64,000 bases of DNA, taken from positions 437,558 to 501,557 of the forward strand of contig WTPW01000182.1 of assembly GCA_009809945.1 (NCBI GenBank). Reading direction: 5' to 3'. This document shows, one piece after another, positions 23,409-33,127 of the stretch. How positions within the stretch are numbered: the first letter of the stretch is position 1; each line of letters begins with the position of its first letter. Below the pieces are notes generated by a model. It saw nothing but the letters and a program-made list of their open reading frames with translations, had not been told where the DNA came from and searched no databases. This DNA is from Gigaspora margarita (lineage: Eukaryota > Glomeromycota > Glomeromycetes > Diversisporales > Gigasporaceae). Made by a program: the position numbers and the translations under genes.

Positions 23409-23416
23409 CCCTATTC

Positions 23417-24737
23417 TAATCCTAACCCAAACCTAGCCTGAACTCTAACCCAAACTATAACCCAATCTCTAACCCAAACTATAATCTATAGTAAATTAAG
23501 CATGACAAAATCACAAGAACCAAAGATATAAAAAAGTCATACTGAAATCACAAGCACCAACAATACCAAACCATAGCAGATTACTTAAGCCTATTATTGC
23601 TACCACTTACTAGTTGAAACCAACCCTAACCTCTAAAAAACCTGCTAATAACAAGAACCACCAAATGATACTATCACCAGAAAACACCACGGCACAAGCA
23701 AACCAATCAACAATTGATATGAATACATAATACAGTAAAAGCAAAGCACAAGAAATAATGACTTCATTAAACATAACAACAATGAAATATAAATGATAAC
23801 CAATGATTGAAAGTACCCACAAAATACTAGCAAACTTGTGGCACTATCAAAAAAAAAGAAAAAACACTATAAGTAAAAATGATATAATAGCTATTCTAGA
23901 AAATAGTGAAACCAGAAAATAATAAAATAAGAAACATACTATAAATAGAATGAACTAGAAAAACCCTATCTAAAAGCAATTATTAAATAATGATTTTTCT
24001 ATTCATTACCCAAATAATGATAATAATAATGGCAAAAGCTACCAATCAAAGAGAAAACACCATAAATAATAATATTGATAACTGATGATAATACCAACAA
24101 CAACTAAAAGGTATTAATAATGGTGATGTCTACAATGATTAAAAGGCACCAACAACGGTGACAATACTAAAGATGACATTAGTAATGGCAACAACACTAT
24201 AAAAAAAAGCACTTGTTAGTAAAAAAAAGATGATAGATATAAACAAAAAATCACATATATGTGTGTCAATCTATGTAATCCAGTTTACTATATATACATA
24301 TAGGATAATTTTTAATAAAATCATCCAGGCTGATTTTAAAAAAATCTCAATTATTAATTATATAGTAGTATTAATATGATTAAACTAAATTTATATATTT
24401 ATTTATTAATATTAGTGATAATTAAAAATTGTTTTCACAAAAATAATAATTAGGCTATACAAACAAATAAAATTGTTTCTTGTTAACCAGGTTGATTACT
24501 TTTTTAGTAAAAATTTTTTTTATATAAAATTTTTTTTAAAAAAAATTTAAAAAAATTTTTATATTAAAAAAATTTTTAAATATAACATTTTTTGCTAGCT
24601 GGTCGGATCCTATTTGCTTGTTCCATGTGATAAGAAACAACTAATTTAATTTGTATGATCTTAATTAAATAGTTATTATATAAAATCTTAAAATCTAATT
24701 GGTTAACCCAAAGCCTCCTTTTGCTATAGGCTTTCCT
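23417..24737. other. Gene-free stretch with degenerate ACCAACAACGGTGA repeats
   Basis: From 23420 to 23480 CTAACCCAAACTATAAC-type words repeat. From about 23500 to 24220 degenerate CACCAACAA/GATGATAATACC units recur like those at 1100 and 11205. From 24480 to 24625 a short inverted A/T structure is present. Overlapping ORFs here are products of the repeats. Confidence 0.5.
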
Positions 24738-25029
24738 ATTTGAAAGAGGTTAATTGGTCAAAAGGTTATATTTAAAAGTAGATAAAAGCTTTTAATAATG
24801 TTATTAAAAGTGAATAAAATTAATAGTTTATAGAAAATATATTTAAAATTTGGATAATAAAACAAAAAAAAATTTTATAAAAAAAGTTTTTTTTTGAAAA
24901 AAGTTTATAAAAAGAATTTTCTTTGAAAAAACTTTATAAACTATTTACACTACAACAAATACTATTTATATCATAAAGATCATCTAGATTTTGTTACTTA
25001 AATATTTTAAATTTTAAAAATTTTTATTA

Positions 25030-26995
25030 ATATTATCTTTATTATGAGTTTTTGACCAAATTCAATGAAACTTTTTTTTATTTGAATTCTATGGATTTAT
25101 AAAATTAAATAAAACAACTTTTTATTGAATTTGGTCAAAAACTCATTAAAATATCTTTAATAAAAGTTTCTATAAACAATTTTGGCACAGCTTCTTTGTA
25201 ATATATGTTTTTAGAAATGGAATACTTTATTAAAAATACTCCATGAGTTCTTGATCAAATTTAATAAATTTTTTTTTATTTGAATTCTACAAATTTGTAG
25301 AATTAAAATAAAAAAAATTTTTTATTGAATTTGGTCAAGAATTTGCAGAAATATCTTTAATAAAAGTTCTTGTAAACAATTTTAGTGCAGCTTTTTTGTA
25401 ATATATATTTTTGAAATGAAAAAAAAGCTTTTATCAAAAATATCTTTACAAGTTCTTGACCAAATTTAATAGGAATTTTTATTTGAATTCTATGGCTTTG
25501 TATAATTAAAATAAGGATTAATTGATTTGTAACTATAGATTACATAACCGTAACTAAGATCAGGTATAATATGACTATCAACACAAATTTTTTATAAAAA
25601 TAAAACTGTGTAATTAAGGTTAGGGTTAGAGTGAGGCTTAGGTTAAAGAAGGCTATATTTTCATTAAAATTTAGCAAGAAATTTTTTTTGTTTATATACA
25701 AAATTTTGATTTAGAAGCAATTTTTGGCAAAATGAACATTTGTTTTGATTTTTTAAATATGTAATATTACATCTGATCTTCAAATTTGATTGGCTTGATT
25801 GGGATGCAGTTACTGTAACCATGGTTACAAAACAATTAACTCTTAAAATAAAAAAAATTATCAAATTTGGTTAAGAGCTTATAGAGATATTTTTGTGAAA
25901 GTTCCTATAAGCAATTTGAGTGCAGCTTCTTTGTAATATATGTTTAAAAGTAGAATCTGTAGAATTAAAATAAAAAAATTTCATTGAATTGGTCAAAAAC
26001 TCGCAGAGATATCTTCAATAAAAGTTCTTGTAAACAATTTTGGTTTAGCTTCTTTGTAATATATATTTTGGGAATTAAAAAAACTTTTATCAAGAATATT
26101 TCTAAGAGTTCTTGACCAAATTTGATGAAATTTTTTTTATTTGAATTCTATGAATTCATAAAATTAAAATAAATAAAATTCTCGAATTTGGCCAAGAACT
26201 CATGGAGATATTTTTGATAAAAGTTCCAGTAAACAATTTTAGTACAGCTTCTTTATATATACATTTTTATAAGTAGAAAACTTTCATTAAAGATATCTTT
26301 GCAAGTTTTTGACCAAATTCAATAAATTTTTTTTATTTGAATCCTTCAATTCTGTAGAATTAAAATAAAGAAATTCATGGAATTTGGTCAAGAGCTCACA
26401 GAGATATCTTCAATAAAGGGTTTCTACTTCTAAAAATGTATATATGAAGAAGCTGCACCAAAATTGTTTACAGAAACTTTCATCAAAGATATCTTCATGA
26501 GCTCTTGATCAAATTTGATAAATTTTTTTACTTTAATTCTACAAATCCATAGAATTCAAATAAAAACATTTTCATCAAATTTGGTCAAGAACTCATAGAG
26601 ATATCTTTGATCGAAGTTTTTTTCATTTCTAAAATATATATTACAAAGAAGCTGGCTAAAATTGTTTACAAGAACTTTTATTGAAGATATCTCTGTGAGT
26701 TCTTGACCAAATTCAATGAAAATTTGTTTATTTTAATTCTACAGATTTGTAGAATTCAAATAAACAATTTCATTGAATTTGACCAAGAACTCGTGAAGAT
26801 ATCTTCAATGAAAGTATTCTACTTCTAAAAACGTATATTACAAAGAAGCTGTGCTGAAATTGTTTATAGGAACTTTTGTCGAAGATATCTCCATGAGTTC
26901 TTGACCAAATTCGATGAAATTTTTTTTATTTTAATTCTACAGATCCATAGAATTCAAATAAAAAAATTTTCATTGAATATGGTCAAGAACTCGTG
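25030..26995. repeat. About 200-bp palindromic satellite, nine to ten units
   Basis: GTTCTTGACCAAATTCAAT and its inverted form ATTGAATTTGGTCAAGAAC alternate roughly every 75 and 125 bp (starts near 25055, 25252, 25456, 26110, 26310, 26500, 26700, 26900). Each unit also holds AGCTTCTTTGTAATATAT. That block is in + orientation up to about 26260 and inverted from about 26440, so the array itself reverses direction. Confidence 0.8.
25522..25835. mobile_element. 314-bp MITE within the satellite, TTAA flanks
   Basis: Ends TTGATTTGTAACTATAGATT and, inverted, TTGTTTTGTAACCATGGTTA are flanked by TTAA (25518-25521 and 25836-25839). The interior has GGTTAGGGTTAGAGTGAGG followed by AGCAAGAAATTTTTTTTG on the + strand, the recurrent module. 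Confidence 0.75.
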
Positions 26996-27195
26996 GAGAT
27001 AATATTAATAAAATTTTTTAAACTTTTTTCAAAAAAATTTCTTTTATAAAAAATTTTTTTTTTTTGTTATCCAAATTTTTAATATAACTTTTATAAACTA
27101 TCAATTTTATCCGCTTTAATAACATAACGTTAAAAGCTTTTATCCACTTTTAAAATATGACCAATTATTCTCTTTTCAAATATAACATTTTTGTA

Positions 27196-27676
27196 AAAAA
27201 GTAATCTTTTTAGCCAAAATTTCTATATAAGTTATATTGTTCGGGGTCCTTCCTAGGGATCATCGCACTTAGAAAAAAATTTTACCCCCGTGATTTTTAT
27301 CCAATGAAACCCAATGAAACTCTTTAGGGTTAGGGTGAGATTAGGGTGAAGCCACGTTAGGGGGGTAAACTCATTGATTAATATTTTTGTGCAAAATATA
27401 TCATGTCATGCAAATCACACCATGGTTAAAATGCGCATGGTGCCCTAGATCCGATGCATCTGACCCGGAAATTTGGGTACCCTGTAAAAAATTAATGTGA
27501 ATCCTTACGCAAGATGATGATCGTATAGAATTAGAATAAGATAAAGTTTGCCTAGTCGTACAAACGCACCAATATAAATACGTACTGTATGTACGCAAAT
27601 TTGTATAAAAATTATCTAACTTAAACGTTCGTATGTAGTGCACACTTAACTTTAAAGACGGATTGAAATTTTTAAA
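27196..27676. other. Intergenic region upstream of the TPR gene
   Basis: It contains a TTAGGGTTAGGGTGAGATTAGG stretch at about 27325, too short for a telomere array, and a TATAAATA box at 27573-27580, roughly 100-180 bp upstream of the candidate TPR start codons. The box is only a candidate promoter element. Confidence 0.4.
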
Positions 27677-27755
27677 ATGGATAAAATAAAAAAATGTAAG
27701 AATATAAAATCAAACCAGAATTCAAAAAGCTTTATATGTGCCTAAATTTTTTTTT

Positions 27756-29597
27756 ATGAATTTATATGTATTTCTAGACATTATAATAAAGAATGAAAAT
27801 GGAGCATTTTCGATCAACAACCATGGAGTAAATTATTGCACGATAGATGAACATGAATTATTACTTATCGAATTAAACCAATTATTAGAAACGGAACCAG
27901 ATAATGCAATTATATTAGAATATCGTGGATTGATTTATCTTTCAATGGATAGATATAAAGAATCACTTGTTGACTTGACCAAATCTTTAGAAATTAGGCC
28001 AAATGATGAATTTACATTAAGTTATCGTGGAATAGTTTATCGTATAATAGGCAGATTTGAGGAATCACTTGCAGACTTGAACAAATCACTCGAAATAGAA
28101 CCGAATAATGCGTTTGCATTAAGTTATCGTGGTGTTACTTATTACGAAATGGATATGTACGAAAGATCACTTGCAGATTTCAATGAATCATTAACAATAG
28201 AATCAGATAATTTAACAACCTTAAGCGATCGTGGTGCAACTTATCGTATGATAGGCTCATATAAAGAATCACTTGCAGATTTAAATAGGTCATTAGAGAT
28301 TGAACCTAATAATGCATCAACATTAACAAGTCGAGGATTAACTCATTACATGATGGGAAATTATGAAAAATCATTAGCGGATATAGCAAAATCTTTAGAA
28401 ATTGAGCCGAATAATACTTTTGGACTGCGAAATCGGGCAAAAATATATTACAAATTAGGCAGATTTGAAGAGATGCTTAAAGATCTAACCGAAGCATCTG
28501 AGATTGAATCAAACAACGCATGGATAATATCAAGTGATGAAGTCTATCGAACGATTAGCAGGTATGAAAGGATACTTTCGGATTTTACTAAATCATTGAA
28601 AATTGAACCAAATAGTGCATTTGAATTAAGAAACAGAGGAGCAACGTGTCGTGTATTAGGATGGCTAATAAATAGCAAATGGTTATTAAGTCAAGAGGAA
28701 ATCTATTTAAGAAAGGACCGATATAAAGAAGCAATTGTAGATTTAAATGAATCATTAAGAATTGAACCTAATAATGCAGATACATTGAGAATTCGGGGAG
28801 AAACACATTATATGATGGAAAATTTTAATGAAGCGCTTGTAGATTTAAATAAGTCATTAGAAATCGATCCAATGAATGCATATGCGCTGAGATTTAGAGG
28901 AGCAACTTATCGTATGATGTCTAAATATAAAGAATCAATTGAAGATTTAAACAAATCATTAAAAATCCAACCAAATACTGCATTAGCTCTGAGACAACGT
29001 GGATGCACATATAGTTTAATGAGAAAATATAAAGAATCTCTTGAAAATCTTAACCGATCAATAGATATTGAACCAAATTATGCAAGTGCGTTGAGTGATC
29101 GTGGAGCAACTTATCGTTTGATTGACAAGTACGAAGAGTCTCTTGTAGATTTAAACAGATCATTAGACATTGAACCAAATGACGCATGGACATTAAGATA
29201 CCGTGGAGATGTTTATCGTATGACGAACAAATATGAAGAGTCGCTTGCAGATTTCAACAAATCATTAGAAATTAAACCAAACGACGCATGTACATTAAGA
29301 TATCGCGGAGCAACTTATCTTATGATGAACAGAAAAAAAGAATCGTTAGAGGATTTAAACAAATCATTAGAACTTGAACCAAATAATGCATTTGCATTAA
29401 GTAATCGTGGAGAAACCTATCGTGTAATGGGTAAATATAAAGAATCACTTGCAGATTTCAACAAATCATTAGAAATTGAACCAAATGATGCATGGACATT
29501 AAGATATCGTGGAGAAACTTATCGAATGATGGTTGGATTTGAGGAAGAATCATTTGCAGATTTTAAAAGATCTCTAGACATAGAGCCATGGCGTTAA
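27756..29597 (+). CDS. Tandem TPR (tetratricopeptide) repeat protein
   Basis: A 613-codon open frame from ATG 27756 to TAA 29595-29597 encodes about 17 head-to-tail 34-residue TPR units with the pattern YRGxxYRxxxxYxESLADLxKSLEIEPN. Canonical TPR residues G8, Y11, A/S20 and P32 are visible in most. TPRs form helical-hairpin solenoids that bind proteins, and the partner is unknown. Unit 7 lacks one residue, and unit 8 carries an insertion (GWLINSKWLLSQEE). The N-terminal 40 residues are not TPR. There is no signal peptide. An alternative start is ATG 27677 joined through a GT-AG intron (27696-27777): the frame is kept and the N-terminus becomes MDKIKKYIIIKNENG, which looks more natural than the hydrophobic MNLYVFLDIII. 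No stop interrupts the frame, so it is probably functional. Similar proteins form large families in arbuscular mycorrhizal fungi. Confidence 0.88.
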   Translation: MNLYVFLDIIIKNENGAFSINNHGVNYCTIDEHELLLIELNQLLETEPDNAIILEYRGLIYLSMDRYKESLVDLTKSLEIRPNDEFTLSYRGIVYRIIGRFEESLADLNKSLEIEPNNAFALSYRGVTYYEMDMYERSLADFNESLTIESDNLTTLSDRGATYRMIGSYKESLADLNRSLEIEPNNASTLTSRGLTHYMMGNYEKSLADIAKSLEIEPNNTFGLRNRAKIYYKLGRFEEMLKDLTEASEIESNNAWIISSDEVYRTISRYERILSDFTKSLKIEPNSAFELRNRGATCRVLGWLINSKWLLSQEEIYLRKDRYKEAIVDLNESLRIEPNNADTLRIRGETHYMMENFNEALVDLNKSLEIDPMNAYALRFRGATYRMMSKYKESIEDLNKSLKIQPNTALALRQRGCTYSLMRKYKESLENLNRSIDIEPNYASALSDRGATYRLIDKYEESLVDLNRSLDIEPNDAWTLRYRGDVYRMTNKYEESLADFNKSLEIKPNDACTLRYRGATYLMMNRKKESLEDLNKSLELEPNNAFALSNRGETYRVMGKYKESLADFNKSLEIEPNDAWTLRYRGETYRMMVGFEEESFADFKRSLDIEPWR

Positions 29598-30129
29598 TTG
29601 TCTATAAAGACGACAAGTAAATTTAAGTTTTTTTTTTTTTTATCCATCCACGGATAGATCATTAGGTTAAATTACTAGGAAGCATACGTCAGATTTGTCT
29701 CCTGAATACTATTAGTAGCGGTTTGGTCCTAATGAATCTGCATAATTTCAATTTGTTTTTTGTTTTAAAGTTAAGACCGTATGATTTACATAGTATTGTA
29801 GGATCATTTTTTCTCAAATTAAATATTTATTATTAAATGAACTTTTGGCTTTGTTATAGTTCATTATTAAATAAATATTAGCCCGTAGGTATGGCTAGTG
29901 ATGTTTGTTTTATTTAAGTTGATTTGAGGCCAACTAGCATAAAGACAAACAATATCTGATATCCAAATTGATAACAAAGCATCTCTTGTATAGTAAGCTA
30001 TAAATACATCTATGTTAAATAAATTCTTATTGAAATTTATGTAACTTATACAATATTTTAAATAACTACTTAAAAAATCAATTTACAAGTAAATGCTAAA
30101 GAAAAACTCTAATCGTTAACACTAAAGAT
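29598..30129. other. Intergenic region
   Basis: AT-rich. A T17 run follows the TPR stop codon at about 29626. I see no other feature. Confidence 0.4.
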
Positions 30130-30139
30130 GGACAAACTA

Positions 30140-30350
30140 GAATACATTTCGCATATCGCGCGCGAGATCACGTCGCGAAATTTACGCGAAACTTGTGAAA
30201 AAAAATACATTTATTAATCTCGCGCGAGATGGGATGTAATTAAAACTATTTATTTCTCGCAAGATGTGATCTAATTAAACTATTTATCTCGCGCGAAATG
30301 TGATGTCGTCTCATGCAAATCATGCGAAGCCATCTCACGAGAGGTATTAC
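30140..30350. repeat. CpG-rich ATCTCGCGCGAGAT repeat cluster
   Basis: Words such as ATCGCGCGCGAGATCACG, ATCTCGCGCGAGATGGGAT and ATCTCGCGCGAAATGTGAT recur at roughly 35-60 bp intervals, linked by GATGTAATTAAA(C)TATTTAT. CG is rare in the surrounding DNA, so this cluster stands out. It lies between the TPR stop and the 3' end of the dehydrogenase gene. Confidence 0.75.
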
Positions 30351-30515
30351 AGTAGACGTGATTTTTATCAGGAGATTACTAGTTCGCCAAAATATCGACA
30401 TGAATTTTATTTTAATAACTGATAAGAACACATTTATTTAATATAGAAATGTATGACAATTTATTCACTATGTTTACCTATTTCAAGTCAAGCAAGTAAC
30501 TAAAGATCCTAAAAT

Positions 30516-33127
30516 TTACTCGTTTTTAACTTCGTCTTTTTTATGCGATCCGTCTTCAGAAAGCTCGTTACGACTGACGTCACTTTTAATATTTTTTTGC
30601 GACATTACAAGAATTTCTTCCTTCAAACTTCCAACTTCGTCAAGAGATTTCGAAATACTAGTATCTTGCGTTAAACCATTATTTTCAAAAGATGAAAGAC
30701 AAACAGGTTCGCTCCATGATCGGTTAATGGGTTCGAAAGATAAGCTAGGAACGGTCATAACTATTACACCACTCTCAGCTTCAACAACTTCATCAAGTTT
30801 GTTTTTATTCGCAATTTCGACAACTGTTCTGGTTCGACTTCCACTCGGAAAGCTGTTACTATTTTCAGTGAGATGAGGAAATTCCTTTTCATCGACAATT
30901 AACAAAATTTTGATTACTCCATCTTCTTTTTTATCCAATTTTTTGTAAGCTTTTGTAGCCTCGGACAGGTTCATATGATGAGTAAAAATAGCAGTAAATA
31001 AATTATTTTCACACATGATTGGTAGAATAATATCTCTATTTTAATATTAAACACGCGAATGTTAATTTAAGTATAATAATCGAATAACGATAAATCTTAA
31101 TTCATCAATTACCGATAATTTCTACTATGCGATTTTCCGCCTCGAATGGCAAGTGACTTATCCTGTAGATTATGTAACAGTAAAAAAAAAAAATATTAAT
31201 ATGCCTCTAATTCTAATGCCAAGATATAACTTAATAAGTAATTTACCATAACAGCACCAATTCTAAAATGGTTAGTAAACGTGTTGTAATCACCGATCAG
31301 ACTAATATTACCACCTACGTTACGTACGTTTGAGGAAAATTCGTTATTTTGTTCGTTATTTGATACCAGAATGTACGTACGTACAGTACATTACGTATTA
31401 AATAATCTGATGAATACCTTTCTTCGTGCACAAAATAGCTTCTTCAAGCGCGTCACAATTTTCGGTATCAGCAAAAAAAGCTTTTTCAAGTTTGCCTACA
31501 AAAGATTTTGTAGCATATTTAATTCCCTAAAATTTGAAATTACAATAGATAAAAGTTAAATGACAATTAAAAGAATGTATCTGAATGATTTTACCAAACC
31601 ATGTTCATAAATCCTTTACCACAGCATCAATCGCAACATCTAAACCACCAGGTACGGAAGTCTTTATCTTCTTAACGACATCTTTATCTTCTTTACAATT
31701 AATTATTTCAATTCCTTCAATTTTAAGAGCAACTTGCAAACGGCTATGAATAGAATCGATTACAATTACACGAGAGGCCCCAAAATATTTTGCCCATGCC
31801 GCACACATTATTCCTACTGCGTCGGCACCTTTAAATTTATTATGAGTGACACATCTTAGATTTGACGTGAAACTTTGGCAATTCATTGAAAAAATTAGTT
31901 ACCCCAAATTCCAACAACATCTCCTACGTTAATTGGAAGAAGATAATAAGTAGTATTCAAGAATTAATTTTTTTTTTTTTGGTTTGTTTTTTAAGTTCAA
32001 ATTTACCTTTAAGAATTTTACTCATTTCGCATGCATATAATCCTTTACAAGCCACAGAAGACAGCAAAAGTGCTTTCTCCTGAATGAGATATACAAATCC
32101 GAAATTTTTAAATATGTGAATTAATGATAAAAACTATTGTCACGGCTGAAGCTGGAAATTTTAATTATTTTAATATAAAATTTTCTAAAATTTTTAGGGT
32201 GCATTTTCTTAGCTTTTTTTTTAACGGTTAGGTTAGGGTTTAATAAAAGAGTATAAGTGGATTTTGGTAGGATTTATAGTTTTAAATTAAGGTCCCTAAT
32301 TTCCAGCTTCAGCCGCGACAATTATTATAATTATTATTATTATATACCATTAAAATTTGGTTATCTTCTTCAGAGATTTGAATAAGATTAATGTCAGCGA
32401 AAGGAACTCGAACATATTCAGCTTGCGTACCTGTTTTTCAATTTTAAAATTCGAAAATATATTGATTTCCTGTATAATTGGGTTTTTACAAAAAAAAAAC
32501 TTACTCCTTATACAATAACTGATAATACTAACCAAGTGATTTTTCTACATTTTCACTGGAATCATTGGAATTACAACAGCTAAACATCGCTCTTTTACAA
32601 TAATCACAAGAACCACACGCAATCACAGATGAGATAACGACTCGATCGCCAATTTTATGTTTTAATACGTGACTGCCAACCTTTTAAACGTATCCGAAAA
32701 ATTTGTTATTTGTTAATACGGTAATAAACAGCAATAGTAATTACAGTATATACAATTTTTTAGTATCTAATACCTCATGAATTATTCCCATTCCTTCATG
32801 ACCCATAATATCACCTTTTGCCACGCGAGGAATTTCTTTATGATACAGATGAAGATCAGATTCGCAGATTGTTGTAGCGGTAATACGAACGATGGCATCA
32901 TTTGGTTTCTTTTTTCAATAAACAAATTAATTGAATAAATACGTATAAATACGTATATACAGCATTCAATATCTCAATTTTTTTTTTTTTAAACTTACAA
33001 TAATCACAGGCCTTGGTCGTTTGAGATTAACACGAATATCAGTTGTTCCATGCCACTCGACAGCCCTCATAGTATCAGAACTTTTTGCGGCTTTTACGCT
33101 AAATTTTGTTTGAATTTGTTCGGTCAT
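30516..33127 (-). CDS. Zinc-dependent alcohol/formaldehyde dehydrogenase-like protein, 11 exons
   Basis: MDR-superfamily oxidoreductase. I joined eleven exons by GT-AG sites and phase: 33127-32999, 32908-32774, 32680-32533, 32430-32348, 32079-32007, 31923-31903, 31828-31620, 31526-31418, 31314-31247, 31162-31113, 31035-30516, giving 514 aa. The start [20 protein letters not shown] precedes [14 protein letters not shown]. Catalytic-zinc residues Cys58 (TICESDLH) and His80 (MGHEGMG) and a structural-zinc Cys set ([16 protein letters not shown], 110-124) are present. The Rossmann segment [13 protein letters not shown] (190-202) has Asp199 where GxGxxG normally has Gly. This may correspond to the Asp zinc ligand of glutathione-independent formaldehyde dehydrogenases. 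Asp221 ends strand 2 and suggests NAD. Exon 6 is only 21 nt. The core ends near residue 387, and a 127-residue Ser/Glu/Lys-rich tail follows. Intron 4 is enlarged by a MITE. The substrate cannot be read from sequence. Confidence 0.9.
32137..32321. mobile_element. 185-bp MITE in dehydrogenase intron 4
   Basis: Ends TTGTCACGGCTGAAGCTGGA and, inverted, TTGTCGCGGCTGAAGCTGGA enclose 185 bp. Subtracting it from intron 4 (268 bp) leaves 83 bp, in the 74-103 bp range of the gene's other introns. The interior has GGTTAGGTTAGGGTTTAAT. The flanks do not show a convincing duplication. Confidence 0.8.

Larger units (their letters stand above)
24738..27195. mobile_element. 2.5-kb palindromic element filled with a palindromic satellite
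   Basis: About 150 bp at 24738-24885 (TATTTGAAAGAGGTTAATTG, ATAAAAGCTTTTAA, AATTTGGATAA) are inverted at 27040-27195 with scattered mismatches. Between the arms lies a roughly 2-kb satellite array. A 314-bp TTAA-flanked MITE has inserted in the array. No coding capacity. Confidence 0.75.

Noticed and set aside
24738..27195. CRISPR-like regularly spaced repeats
   Set aside because: Units are palindromic and abut with no unique spacers, and the sequence is eukaryotic.
27320..27352. Telomere-like TTAGGGTTAGGG sequence
   Set aside because: Only two imperfect units here and at other sites; they fit the recurrent MITE module, not a chromosome end.
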